Shown here piece by piece: positions 17,621-26,239 of a stretch of 64,000 nt of DNA. A program made the position numbers and the translations under genes. Under the pieces are notes generated by a model. That model saw nothing but the letters and a program-made list of their open reading frames with translations. It did not search any database and was not told the origin of the DNA. Source of the DNA: Actinomycetota bacterium (lineage in GTDB: Bacteria; Actinomycetota; Nitriliruptoria; Nitriliruptorales; Nitriliruptoraceae); contig JAHWKY010000022.1 of NCBI GenBank assembly GCA_019347575.1, forward strand, positions 16,414 through 80,413. Direction: 5' to 3'. The stretch's first letter is position 1, and every line of letters starts with the position of its first letter.

Positions 17621-18490
17621 GTGACGGTTCTGCAGGAGGTGACCGCGACGGTCTCGGCCATCGCGGATCGGATCGGGGCCAGCGTCGTCGCGCTGCGCGG
17701 AGGCGGGCGAGGTAGCGGAGTCGTCGTCGCCGAGGGCCGCGTGGCCACCAACGCGCACAACATCCGCGGCGAGACCGTCGAGGTGCGCTTCGCGGATGGC
17801 CGCGTGGTGACCGGCCAGGTGGCGGGCTTCGACGTCGATGCCGACCTTGCCGTCGTGACCGTCGACACCGGTGCCGCCCCGCCGATCGCGTTCGCCGATG
17901 CCTCGCCCGCACCGGGAACGGTGGTCTTCGCGCTCGCGCCCAACCGCATCACGGTCGGGTTCGTGTCGTCGGTCAGCCAGTCGTTCCGCGGGCCGCGTGG
18001 CCGACGCATCTCGGAGGCCATCGAGCACACCGCTCCGCTCGTGCGTGGGTCCTCGGGTGGCCCGATCGTCGATGCCGATGGTCGCCTGCTCGGGATCAAC
18101 ACCCACCGTCGGGGCGGCGGCTTCTACCTCGCCCTTCCCGCGAGCGCGGACCTGCGCAGCGCGCTCGAGCGGCTCGGCCGCGGCGATGCCGAGCCGCCGG
18201 TGCGCCTCGGGATCGCGGTCGCCCCCCCGCACGTCGCGCACCGGTTGCGCTCAGCGGTCGGTCTGACCGAGCGCGACGGGCTCCTCGTGCGCGATGTCGA
18301 CGAGGCGGGGGCGGCAGCTGCCGCGGGCGTGCGGCGTGGCGACCTGATCGTGGGCGCGGGCGGACGCGACGTGGGATCCAGCGACGATCTGTTCGCCCTG
18401 CTCGACGACGCGCCCCGCGAACTGTCCCTGACGCTCGTGCGCGGCGACGAAGAGGTGGAGCTGACCGTGACCCTCGGAGGGACGCCGTGA
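17621..18490 (+). CDS. Trypsin-like serine protease with PDZ domain (HtrA-like)
   Basis: A 289-residue S1C-type protease. The catalytic triad is visible as His in 'VATNAHNIRGE', Asp in 'DVDADLAVVTVD' and Ser in 'RGSSGGPIVDADG'. A PDZ domain covers about 200-285 ('LVRDVDEAGAAAAAGVRRGD'). There is no signal peptide or membrane segment, unlike most HtrA/DegP proteins, so it may act in the cytoplasm. GTG 17621 follows GAGGAGGA. The stop overlaps the next protease gene by four bases, so the pair is co-translated. Confidence 0.88.
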   Translation: MTVLQEVTATVSAIADRIGASVVALRGGGRGSGVVVAEGRVATNAHNIRGETVEVRFADGRVVTGQVAGFDVDADLAVVTVDTGAAPPIAFADASPAPGTVVFALAPNRITVGFVSSVSQSFRGPRGRRISEAIEHTAPLVRGSSGGPIVDADGRLLGINTHRRGGGFYLALPASADLRSALERLGRGDAEPPVRLGIAVAPPHVAHRLRSAVGLTERDGLLVRDVDEAGAAAAAGVRRGDLIVGAGGRDVGSSDDLFALLDDAPRELSLTLVRGDEEVELTVTLGGTP

Positions 18491-19485
18491 CCGCCCCGAC
18501 CGCCGTGCCCCCGCTCGATCCCGCCGTCGCCGACGACGGCGACGTCCTCGACGTCTACTCGCGCACCGTCGCCGGTGTCGCGGAACGACTCCTGCCGTCG
18601 GTGGCCAGCCTCGAGGTACGGCGCCGCATCCGTGGGCGCTGGCAGCGTGCCGGTGCCGGCTCGGCGGTCGTGCTCACCCCGGACGGGTTCCTCGTCACGT
18701 CCGCGCACGTGGTCGATGGCGCCACGGGCGGCGTGGCCGAGTTCGCCGACGGGACCCGCGCGGACCTCGAGGTCGTCGGCACCGACCGGCTCTCGGACCT
18801 CGCGGTCGTGCGCGTGGCCGCAACCGACCTACCGGCCGTGACCCTGGGCGATGCGGCGCAGCTCCGCGTCGGCCAGCTGGTCGTGGCCATCGGCAACCCG
18901 CTGGGCTACGCCGGCTCGGTCAGCGCCGGCGTCGTCAGTGCCGTGGGCCGCTCGCTGACCGCGGCGACCCCCCGCACCGCTCGTCTGATCGAGAACGTCA
19001 TCCAGACCGACGCGGCGCTGCATCCCGGCAACTCCGGCGGGGCGTTGGCCGACAGCGCCGGACGGGTGGTCGGCATCAACACCGCACTCGTGGGGCCCGG
19101 GCTCGGTCAGGGGCTTGGCATGGCCATCCCCATCGACGCCGGCACGCGGACGATCGTCGGAGCGTTGCTGCGCGACGGACGCGTCCGTCGCGCCTACCTC
19201 GGGATCGGCGGCGGTGTCCGGCCGCTGCCTCCCCGCGCCGCCGCATCACTGGGACGGTCGCGCGGCGTGGAGATCACGACCGTGGAGGACGACGGTCCCG
19301 CGGCCCTCGCCGGCCTGCGCCCCGAGGACATCATCGTCTCGGTCGACGGAGTGGCGATCGAGACGGTCGGGGCGCTGCAGGCCCACCTGACCGACGCTGC
19401 GGTCGATCGGGAGGTCGAGCTCCGCATCATCCGCAGCGGTCAGCTGACCTCCATCCCGGCGCGTCCCGCCGAGCTGCAGGAGTGA
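18487..19485 (+). CDS. HtrA/DegP-like serine protease with PDZ domain
   Basis: A 332-residue S1C protease with a complete triad: His in 'LVTSAHVVDGA', Asp in 'RLSDLAVVRV' and Ser in 'HPGNSGGALAD'. A PDZ domain follows from about residue 235 ('EITTVEDDGPAALAGLRPED'). No signal peptide or membrane helix is seen; the first 30 residues are acidic and flexible. The gene starts inside the stop of the previous protease (GTGA), suggesting the two form a mixed complex or act in sequence. Its core is more canonical than that of its partner. Confidence 0.93.
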   Translation: MTAPTAVPPLDPAVADDGDVLDVYSRTVAGVAERLLPSVASLEVRRRIRGRWQRAGAGSAVVLTPDGFLVTSAHVVDGATGGVAEFADGTRADLEVVGTDRLSDLAVVRVAATDLPAVTLGDAAQLRVGQLVVAIGNPLGYAGSVSAGVVSAVGRSLTAATPRTARLIENVIQTDAALHPGNSGGALADSAGRVVGINTALVGPGLGQGLGMAIPIDAGTRTIVGALLRDGRVRRAYLGIGGGVRPLPPRAAASLGRSRGVEITTVEDDGPAALAGLRPEDIIVSVDGVAIETVGALQAHLTDAAVDREVELRIIRSGQLTSIPARPAELQE

Positions 19486-19582
19486 GACCAACCACCGTCC
19501 ACGCGGCCGGGGTCCCCCCCGGATGTGGAGTTCACGCTGGGTAACGTGGCGGCACACCACAGCCACGCGCGGAGGTTCCGCC

Positions 19583-21226
19583 TTGGGGCAGGGACGAACG
19601 CTGTCCGGGCGCTACGAGCTCGTACAGCTCATCGCCCGGGGCGGTATGGCGCAGGTCTACGAGGCCCGTGACCACGCGCTCGACCGCCGCGTCGCGGTGA
19701 AGGCGCTCGATCCCGCGTTGGCCACCGACGAGGACGCCGTCTCACGGTTCCGCCGAGAGGCGCGTCAGGCCGCTGGACTCACCCACCCCCACGTCGTATC
19801 GGTGTTCGACCACGGCAGCCACGAGGGCACGCACTACATCGTCATGGAGCACGTCGGAGGCGGGACCCTCGCCGATCTCATCGAGGACGAGGCACCGCTC
19901 GATCCCGCCCGGGTCGTCCAGATCATGGCGCAGGTCTGCGAGGGACTCGGGGCGGCTCACGACATTGGGATCATCCACCGCGACGTCAAGCCCGCGAACA
20001 TCATGTTCGACGAGCACGGACGCGCGAAGGTCGCCGATTTCGGCATCGCCCGCGCCCTCACCGACGTCACCATCACCCGCACCGGCACGCTGCTGGGCTC
20101 CGCCGCGTACCTGTCGCCGGAACAGGCTGCCGGCAAGCCGATCGATACCCGCGCCGACATCTACGCGCTGGGGTGTGTCGTCTACGAGATGCTGACCGGC
20201 AAGCCGCCCTTCCACGGCGGATCGCCCATCACCATCGCCACCCACCATCTACGCACCCAGCCGACGCCACCCCTCGCGATCCGCGACGACCTCCCGTCCC
20301 GGCTCTCTGCGGTCGTCCTCGAAGCGCTCGCCAAGGATCCCGACGACCGCCCCCCCACCGCACGCGAACTGTGGGTTCGCCTCGAGGGCGCCCTTCCCGA
20401 GGCGGCACGCACCGAGACCCTCGCCCTCGTCGGCTCCGGTGCCGCGGACGAGACCGTCGCGATCGCTGGCACCGGACTGGGCCGCGATACGGCATCGTTC
20501 GATCGCGCCGCGTTCGACGACCCGCCATCCGCCGTGGCGGCGCCTCCGTCGTCCCCCGCGTCGACCCCGCCGCGGCCCCACACCGGAGAGATGACGAGTG
20601 GCCCCGCCGAGCACCCCTCGTCTCGCCGGGACCGCGGCGACCGCTCGTCCGTGTTCGGTGCCGTCGCGGTCCTCGTCGGTGTCCTCGTCGCGGCGTTCGC
20701 GCTCGTGGGTCTCCTGACCGGCGACGACGCTCCGTCATCTGCAACCGGTTCGAACCCCTCCGAGGCGGACGCGCTGGCGCCGGTCGTCGCCGCAGGCGAT
20801 GCGATGAAGGCCGCGCTCGATGCCGCCGTGGCCGACGGATGGCTGCCCGACGACTCGGCGTCCGCGTTCCACCGTGGCACGAACCGAGCCGTGGAGACCT
20901 TCGTCGCGGGCGACACCGCCGCCGCCATGGGCTACCTGGGTGAGCTGCGCGCCGGCATCGAGGCCCTCAGCAGAGAGGAGGTCATCTCCGGTCAGCAGGC
21001 GCTCGACCTGCTCGAACCGCTCGCCGAACTCGAGGAGCAGATGCGCGCGCTCCGGCCCGTCGAGATCGAGGAGATCCTGGACGAGGACGCCCCCGACGAA
21101 CCGCCGGCGCAGCCGACCGACGACGGAGGGGAGGACGAGGACGACGACGGGGAGGGTGACGATGGGAAGGGTGAGGGGAACGACAAGGGGAAGGGGAAGG
21201 GGAACGGGAAGGGCAAGGACGACTGA
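19583..21226 (+). CDS. Membrane-anchored Ser/Thr protein kinase
   Basis: A 547-residue Hanks-type kinase starting at TTG, with GGAGG seven bases upstream. Kinase residues visible are Lys40 ('RRVAVKAL'), Asp134 in 'IHRDVKPANIMFDEHG' and 'DFGIARAL' at 152, with 'SPEQAAGKP' in place of APE. The domain ends near residue 270. A proline-rich linker and one membrane helix (about 355-380, 'VFGAVAVLVGVLVAAFALVG') lead to an extracellular alpha-helical domain. The C-terminus is a low-complexity tail, first acidic and then Gly/Lys-rich. PASTA repeats, usual in actinobacterial PknB, are absent, so the external ligand probably differs. Confidence 0.92.
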   Translation: MGQGRTLSGRYELVQLIARGGMAQVYEARDHALDRRVAVKALDPALATDEDAVSRFRREARQAAGLTHPHVVSVFDHGSHEGTHYIVMEHVGGGTLADLIEDEAPLDPARVVQIMAQVCEGLGAAHDIGIIHRDVKPANIMFDEHGRAKVADFGIARALTDVTITRTGTLLGSAAYLSPEQAAGKPIDTRADIYALGCVVYEMLTGKPPFHGGSPITIATHHLRTQPTPPLAIRDDLPSRLSAVVLEALAKDPDDRPPTARELWVRLEGALPEAARTETLALVGSGAADETVAIAGTGLGRDTASFDRAAFDDPPSAVAAPPSSPASTPPRPHTGEMTSGPAEHPSSRRDRGDRSSVFGAVAVLVGVLVAAFALVGLLTGDDAPSSATGSNPSEADALAPVVAAGDAMKAALDAAVADGWLPDDSASAFHRGTNRAVETFVAGDTAAAMGYLGELRAGIEALSREEVISGQQALDLLEPLAELEEQMRALRPVEIEEILDEDAPDEPPAQPTDDGGEDEDDDGEGDDGKGEGNDKGKGKGNGKGKDD

Positions 21227-21252
21227 CGGGTCGTGCCGTTACGGTCGCGCCC

Positions 21253-22197
21253 GTGGAGCCCATCACCGCTGACGCCATCAACGCCGCCCACGCGCGTATC
21301 GCCCCGCACGTTCGACGCACCCCCGTCCTCGACGTCGAGCCGGCGGCGTTCGGCACGCCGGGGCCGGTGGCCCTGAAGCTCGAACTGCTCCAGCACACCG
21401 GCTCGTTCAAACCGCGGGGCGCGTTCAACCGGCTGCTGAGTCATCCCGCGTCCGGAGCCGGCGTCGTCGCAGCGAGCGGAGGCAACCACGGCCTCGGCGT
21501 CGCTCACGCCGCACGCACTCTCGGCCTGGCCGCGACCATCTTCGTGCCGACGACGACGCCCGAGGTCAAGGTGTCGCGGTTGCGCGCGCTCGGGGCCGTC
21601 GTGCGTCTGGTCGGGGACCACTACGCCGAGGCGCTCGAGGCCAGCGCGAGCTTCGCCGAGGGTTCCGGGGCGCTCGTCGCCCACGCGTACGACCAGCCCG
21701 AGATCGTCGCGGGGCAGGGGACCGTCGCGCTGGAGCTGCAGCAGCAGCGCCCCGACCTCGACACGCTGCTGGTCGCCGTGGGCGGCGGCGGGCTCATCGC
21801 GGGGGTGGCGGGGTGGTACGGCGGAAGCGTGCGGGTCGTCGCCGTCGAGGCGCACGGGACCGCTACCTACGCGGCGGCGCTCGAGGCTGGCGGACCGGTC
21901 GACATCGAGGTCGGAGGCCTGACCGCCGATTCGCTCGGGGCGCGCCGACTGGGGGACCACGCGTGGGCGGCGCGGCCTTGGATCGCGGGCTCCGTGGTGG
22001 TCGCGGACGAGGACGTCCGCGCCGCGCAGAGGGCGCTGCTGCGCGAGGTCCGGCTGATCACGGAGCCAGGAGGCGCCACGGCGATGGCCGCGCTGCTGGG
22101 TGGTCACTACCGTCCGCAGGGCGACGAGCGCGTCGGCGTGCTGGTGTGCGGGGCCAACACCGACCCGCTGTCGATCGACGGAGAGGAGGCGGCGTGA
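21253..22197 (+). CDS. PLP-dependent threonine/serine dehydratase-like enzyme
   Basis: A 314-residue fold-type II PLP enzyme. Lys53 in 'HTGSFKPRGAFNRLL' is the Schiff-base lysine. 'ASGGNHGLGVAHAARTLGL' binds substrate and 'AVGGGGLIAGVAGWYGG' is the PLP phosphate loop. It lacks the C-terminal ACT regulatory domain of biosynthetic threonine deaminase, so a catabolic threonine/serine dehydratase or serine racemase-like role is likely. Its stop overlaps the SRPBCC gene (GTGA). It lies 27 bp after the kinase gene, possibly in one transcript. Confidence 0.9.
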   Translation: MEPITADAINAAHARIAPHVRRTPVLDVEPAAFGTPGPVALKLELLQHTGSFKPRGAFNRLLSHPASGAGVVAASGGNHGLGVAHAARTLGLAATIFVPTTTPEVKVSRLRALGAVVRLVGDHYAEALEASASFAEGSGALVAHAYDQPEIVAGQGTVALELQQQRPDLDTLLVAVGGGGLIAGVAGWYGGSVRVVAVEAHGTATYAAALEAGGPVDIEVGGLTADSLGARRLGDHAWAARPWIAGSVVVADEDVRAAQRALLREVRLITEPGGATAMAALLGGHYRPQGDERVGVLVCGANTDPLSIDGEEAA

Positions 22198-22646
22198 TCG
22201 CCGGAGAGGGCACCGAGATCATCGACCGGCCGGTCGAGGAGTGCTGGGCGTTCGTGCTCGATTTCGAGCGCTACATGCAGGCCGATACCAAGATCGCGCG
22301 CGTCGACTGGATCCGGTGGGACGGCGACCGAGCCGAGATCCGCTACGCCGGCAAGCTCCGTGGCCTGCCTGCCGCCACGACGGTGCAGGTCATCGACGTC
22401 GAACCTCACCGGCGCATCGACGTCCGTTCGAAGCCAGGCACCCCGCAGCACGCCGCGTGCCGCTTCCACGGTTGGTTCACCTTCGAGGATCTCGGCGACG
22501 GCCGCACCCGCGTCACCCACCGGGAGGAGTTCGACTTCCGACCTCCTCTGCGGTGGCTGGTCGAGCCGCGCTTGCGGGACTGGCTCGCCGAGGACACCCG
22601 TCACGAGGTGGCGCGGATGAAGGAACTGCTCGAAGCCGACGCCTGA
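22194..22646 (+). CDS. SRPBCC (polyketide cyclase/START-like) family protein
   Basis: A 150-residue protein with the helix-grip pattern of the SRPBCC superfamily. It begins 'GTEIIDRPVEECWAFVLDFE', has beta strands through 'DGDRAEIRYAGKL' and ends in a long C-terminal helix ('RLRDWLAEDTRHEVARMKEL'). Such proteins bind hydrophobic ligands in a central cavity; the ligand is not predictable. GTG 22194 follows GAGAGGAGG and overlaps the dehydratase stop. The gene ends only 10 bp from a convergent thioesterase gene. Confidence 0.85.
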   Translation: MIAGEGTEIIDRPVEECWAFVLDFERYMQADTKIARVDWIRWDGDRAEIRYAGKLRGLPAATTVQVIDVEPHRRIDVRSKPGTPQHAACRFHGWFTFEDLGDGRTRVTHREEFDFRPPLRWLVEPRLRDWLAEDTRHEVARMKELLEADA

Positions 22647-22659
22647 GCGTGGGCGCTCA
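22644..22659. terminator. Stop-codon hairpin between convergent genes
   Basis: TGAGCG (22644-22649) and CGCTCA (22654-22659) pair across a TGGG loop. The first arm contains the stop of the SRPBCC gene and the second arm the stop of the thioesterase gene on the other strand. The stem is short (6 bp), so terminator strength is uncertain. Confidence 0.4.
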
Positions 22660-23166
22660 GCCGGCGGGCTGCTGGTCCGGCATCCACGCCCCGAGGCGCT
22701 CGATCCGTTCCTTGCGTACCTGCCGTCGGATGAGTGCCTGTGCGTGACGGTGGCGCTCCTCCTCCGTCTCGCAGATGAGTGGGGGAACGGGTGCGGGGCG
22801 TCCGTCCTCGGCCAACGCCACGAACACGAGGTAGGCGCTCGTGGTGTGGCGTCGCGTCCCGCCGCCGGAGGGCTCGGCCTCGACCCGCACCCCGATCTCG
22901 AGCGACGTGCTGCCCACCGCGTTCACCTGTGCCGTCACGTAGAGCAGGTCACCGACGTGGACCGGCTCGAGGAAGCTCAACTCGTCGATGGCGGCGGTGA
23001 CGCACGGACGACCCGCGTGGCGGGTCGCCGCGGTTCCTGCGGCGTTGTCCACCTCGCGCATGATCACACCACCGTGCACGTTCCCCAGCGAGTTGGCATC
23101 GAGCATGCTCATGACCCGCACGAGCGTCACCTGGCTGTGGCGGACGGGGCGCGGGGCGAGCGACAT
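22657..23166 (-). CDS. Acyl-CoA thioesterase (hotdog fold)
   Basis: A 169-residue hotdog protein of the YciA/acyl-CoA hydrolase type. 'VMSMLDANSLGNVHGGVIMR', 'DNAAGTAATRHAGRPCVTAA' and 'DELSFLEPVHVGDLLYVTAQ' are typical, with the catalytic-type Asp in the first motif. It hydrolyses acyl-CoA to free acid and CoA; chain specificity is unknown. ATG 23166 begins the conserved domain, and codons upstream in the same frame look non-coding. It faces the SRPBCC gene convergently and is divergent from the LCP gene. Confidence 0.92.
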   Translation of the reverse strand: MSLAPRPVRHSQVTLVRVMSMLDANSLGNVHGGVIMREVDNAAGTAATRHAGRPCVTAAIDELSFLEPVHVGDLLYVTAQVNAVGSTSLEIGVRVEAEPSGGGTRRHTTSAYLVFVALAEDGRPAPVPPLICETEEERHRHAQALIRRQVRKERIERLGAWMPDQQPAG

Positions 23167-23228
23167 GGCAGCAGGATGCCACGGGGCCGACGTGCAACAC
23201 TTCCGCGTTCCCCTGCGTCCCACGCGAT

Positions 23229-24548
23229 GTGCCCGACCCCAGCGAGCAACACGTGAGCATCGATCACCGTCCCGCCCCCGCACCCGCCCCGGCCGGAGAC
23301 GGTTGGGGCCGCGTGGCACGCGGCGGCCGCCGCCGCAGGGTCATGTGGCGGCGTATCGCCATAACGACCGTGGTCGTGCTCGCGCTCCTGCTCGTCGGCA
23401 CCGCCGGACTGGTGGTGTGGGCCAACGGCCAGATCGAGCGGATCGCCGTCGCTGGCCTTCAGGCGGCAGAGGGACCCACCCACGTGCTCGTCGTCGGTTC
23501 CGACAGCCGCGAGGGACTGACCGCCGAGGAGCAGGTCGAGCTCACGACCGGGTTCGTCGAGGGCGAACGCACCGACACGATCTTCGTCATGTCGATCCAG
23601 GGCGGTCGCGTCGCCCTCCTCGCGTTCCCACGGGATCTGTGGGTGACGCGCTGTGACGGCACGGCGGGTCGCATCAACGCCGCCTTCGGTATCGGTGGTC
23701 CTGACTGCCTGGTCCAGACCGTGTCTCAGGTCTCCGGGCTGCCGATCCAGCACTACCTCGAGGTCAACTTCGGCGGCTTCCGCAGGATCGTCGACGCGGT
23801 CGGGGGTGTGGAGCTGTGCCTCGAGCGGGCCATGCAGGATCCGTTCGCGGGCGTCGACCTCCCCGCGGGGTGCCAGTTGCTCGACGGACGCCAGGCCCTC
23901 GGGTTCGTGCGCACGCGCAAGATCGACAACGACCTCGAACGGATCAAGCGTCAACAGGAGTTCCTGCGCGCGCTGGCCTCCAAGCTGGCGTCACCCGGGC
24001 GGGTGCTGAACCCGTTCGAACTCGTCCCCCTGACCCGGGCGGTCGGTGCCGCTCTCACCGCTGACGAGGGCATGGGCCCGATCGACCTGCTGCGTCTGGG
24101 GCTTGGTTTGCGCGGTCTCGCTGGCGGGGCAGCGGTGACGCACACGGTGCCGGTGACCGGTGCGAACCGGGGCGGGGCAGCGGTCCTCGTCCCGGTCGAG
24201 GCTGAGGCCGAGGCGTTGTTCCAGCGCTTCCGCAACGGATCCATCCTGGACGACGCCGTAGCCGGCTTGCAGCCCAACGAGGTGGAGGTGTCGGTGCAGA
24301 ACGGCGCTGGCACACCCGGGCTCGCTGCGGCCACGCGCGATCTGCTCACCGGGCTGGGGTTCGTCGTGACCGACATCGCCGACGCGCCCGAACCGGTGAC
24401 CGTCACGACCGTTCGCTACCCCCCGGGCCAGCGCGAGGCCGCGGAGCTGCTCGCCGACCGGATCCCCGTCACACCCCAGCTCGTCGAGGACGCCGAGGTC
24501 GCGCGCGTGACGCTGATCGCCGGACCCGATCTCGCCGCCGCCGGCTGA
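23229..24548 (+). CDS. LCP (LytR-CpsA-Psr) family cell-wall glycopolymer ligase
   Basis: A 439-residue membrane protein. A cytoplasmic N-terminus rich in Pro and Arg is followed by one helix (about 40-62, 'IAITTVVVLALLLVGTAGLV'). The LCP domain follows (about 75-240) with 'VLVVGSDSREGL', 'RTDTIFVMSIQGGRVALLAF', 'PRDLWV' and 'FVRTRKIDNDLERIKRQQEF', including the Arg/Asp residues that bind polyprenyl pyrophosphate. A LytR_C domain (about 355-430, 'NEVEVSVQNGAGTPGLAAAT') ends the protein. LCP enzymes attach secondary polymers to peptidoglycan. The start is uncertain: GTG 23229 or GTG 23253. Confidence 0.93.
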   Translation: MPDPSEQHVSIDHRPAPAPAPAGDGWGRVARGGRRRRVMWRRIAITTVVVLALLLVGTAGLVVWANGQIERIAVAGLQAAEGPTHVLVVGSDSREGLTAEEQVELTTGFVEGERTDTIFVMSIQGGRVALLAFPRDLWVTRCDGTAGRINAAFGIGGPDCLVQTVSQVSGLPIQHYLEVNFGGFRRIVDAVGGVELCLERAMQDPFAGVDLPAGCQLLDGRQALGFVRTRKIDNDLERIKRQQEFLRALASKLASPGRVLNPFELVPLTRAVGAALTADEGMGPIDLLRLGLGLRGLAGGAAVTHTVPVTGANRGGAAVLVPVEAEAEALFQRFRNGSILDDAVAGLQPNEVEVSVQNGAGTPGLAAATRDLLTGLGFVVTDIADAPEPVTVTTVRYPPGQREAAELLADRIPVTPQLVEDAEVARVTLIAGPDLAAAG

Positions 24549-24602
24549 CGGAGCTGTGCTCGGCTCCGCGTCCGTGCGCGATCCCGTCGTTCCGCGAGGC
24601 CT

Positions 24603-25100
24603 TCAGTCGGCGACTTCGATCGGCTGGTCCGGTGTGAGCACGAACAGTCGGATCTGACGGTCGCCGGCACGCTCGACGTAGGTGTCGTAGGCCGGCCACA
24701 CCGACGTGAGGCGTTCCCACAGCTCAGCGCGCTCGTCCGGATCGGTCACGGGTCGAGCCGTCACGGGCACGTGTCGGCCCTTCATCTCGATCGCGACCTG
24801 GGGGTTAGCGAGCAGGTTGTGGGTCCAGGCGGGATGGTGCTGCTGGCCCCAGTTCGACCCGACGATCACGTACCCCTCGTCGTGCGGCAGGTACGCCAGC
24901 GGGGTCTGGTAGTCGCGTCCGCTCTTGCGCCCGGTGTGGATGAGGATCAGCGTCGGCAGGAACGCGTCGCTGAGCTGGACCTTCCCGCGGCTCACCCGGT
25001 GGACGAAACGGTCGAGATGCGGGGCGACGCGCTTGCCGACGGCCGCGAACCAGCGCTTGTGGCCGAGTCGCTGAACGAGCCGGCGCAATGCACGGTTCAC
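24603..25100 (-). CDS. Ddn-type F420-dependent nitroreductase/oxidoreductase
   Basis: A 165-residue protein of the deazaflavin-dependent nitroreductase family (PF04075). 'LPTLILIHTGRKSGRDYQTP' and 'LAYLPHDEGYVIVGSNWGQQ' followed by 'HHPAWTHNLLANPQVAIEM' are family signatures for the split beta-barrel that binds F420H2. Members reduce quinones or nitro compounds at the membrane. GTG 25100 follows a GGAGG site by six bases. It implies that the host makes F420, in line with the LLM enzyme at 27807-28796. Confidence 0.92.
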   Translation of the reverse strand: MNRALRRLVQRLGHKRWFAAVGKRVAPHLDRFVHRVSRGKVQLSDAFLPTLILIHTGRKSGRDYQTPLAYLPHDEGYVIVGSNWGQQHHPAWTHNLLANPQVAIEMKGRHVPVTARPVTDPDERAELWERLTSVWPAYDTYVERAGDRQIRLFVLTPDQPIEVAD

Positions 25101-25141
25101 GGGGGCCCTCCGGTCGTCCGAGCCTGTCGGCTAGCGGCACC

Positions 25142-25795
25142 CTACGGGGCGAGGCGTTCGATGGACCACCCGTCCCCCGAGGGGTGGTAGCGGAAACGGT
25201 CGTGGAGTCGGTCGCGCCGTCCCTGCCAGAACTCGGCCTCGATGGGTTCGAGCAAGTATCCGCCCCAGTGGTCGGGGCGTGGGACGTCTCCGGTGGGGTA
25301 GATCGTCGCGAGCCCACGCATCGCCTGCTCGACCGCATCGCGGTCCGGGATCGGCTCGCTCTGCGGTGACGCCGCCGCAGCCAGCCGCGAGGACGGCGGT
25401 CGTGTCGTCCAGTAGGCGTCCGACTCGGCGGCGGAGATGTGGCTCACGTGACCGGTCAGACGCACCTGCCGGTGCAGACCGTGCCACACCGCGCACAGAG
25501 CAGCCACGGGGTTGGACGCCAGCTCGCGGCCCTTGCGGCTGGAGTAGTTGGTGAAGAACACGGCGCCCCGCTCGTCCACGCGCTTGACGAGGATCGTTCG
25601 GGCCGAGGGCAGTCCGTCGAGCGTCGTGGTGGCGAGCACGGCAGCCTCGGGCTGGGGTTCCTCGGCAGCGTCGGCATCATCCAGCCACCGCCGGTACATC
25701 TCGAGGGGGTCCGGGGCGAGGTCGCTGCGGTCCAGCGCCAGCTCGTCGTCCGGACCGGGACGGCGGGGCCGCCACGGAGCTTCGCTTCGATCCAC
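25142..25795 (-). CDS. pdxH: Pyridoxamine 5'-phosphate oxidase
   Basis: A 217-residue FMN enzyme that oxidises pyridoxine or pyridoxamine 5'-phosphate to PLP. Signatures are 'DPLEMYRRWLDDA', 'TLDGLPSARTILVKRVDERG' and 'VFFTNYSSRKGRELASNP', and the C-terminal PNPOx dimerisation segment around 'FWQGRRDRLHDRFRY' and 'WSIERLAP'. The length is that of typical PdxH. GTG 25795 is chosen because GGGGA lies four bases upstream and the N-terminus then matches family length. It is divergent from the VOC gene. Confidence 0.95.
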   Translation of the reverse strand: MDRSEAPWRPRRPGPDDELALDRSDLAPDPLEMYRRWLDDADAAEEPQPEAAVLATTTLDGLPSARTILVKRVDERGAVFFTNYSSRKGRELASNPVAALCAVWHGLHRQVRLTGHVSHISAAESDAYWTTRPPSSRLAAAASPQSEPIPDRDAVEQAMRGLATIYPTGDVPRPDHWGGYLLEPIEAEFWQGRRDRLHDRFRYHPSGDGWSIERLAP

Positions 25796-25855
25796 CCGCT
25801 CCCCTTCACCACGCGGACCCCGCAGCGTAGGGTGGGTGAGGACAGGAGGAACGAC

Positions 25856-26239
25856 GTGATCGTTAACGATGCACCGGTGTACGCCACGATCGCCGCCGAA
25901 GACCTCGAGCGCGCCAAGGCCTGGTACTCCCAGAAGCTCGATCTGCACCCGTCCGTCGAGACGATGGGCGGGGCGATGTACGAGGTCGGCGGCAGCCGCT
26001 TCTTCCTCTTCCCCACCCCCGCGGCGGGGACCGCGCAGAACACGGTGATGAGCTGGATCGTCGACGACGTCGCGGCGCTGGTACGTGAGCTCAGCGAGCG
26101 CGGGGTCGAGTTCGAGACCTTCGAGGCGCCCGGTCTGGAGTGGGACGGTGTGGTCGCCACGATGCCAACCGGCGAGAAGGGCGTTTGGTTCAAGGACAGC
26201 GAGGGCAACGTCCTCGGTGCCGGCGAGTTCGCGCTCTAA
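25856..26239 (+). CDS. VOC-family (glyoxalase-fold) protein
   Basis: A 127-residue protein built of two beta-alpha-beta-beta-beta modules. It begins 'VYATIAAEDLERAKAWYSQK' and ends with 'GVWFKDSEGNVLGAGEF', the usual first and last strands of glyoxalase/bleomycin-resistance proteins. Classical metal-ligand His residues are not obvious in the first module, so it may not be a glyoxalase I. GTG 25856 follows AGGAGGA. It is expressed divergently from pdxH; no functional link is evident. Confidence 0.85.
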   Translation: MIVNDAPVYATIAAEDLERAKAWYSQKLDLHPSVETMGGAMYEVGGSRFFLFPTPAAGTAQNTVMSWIVDDVAALVRELSERGVEFETFEAPGLEWDGVVATMPTGEKGVWFKDSEGNVLGAGEFAL

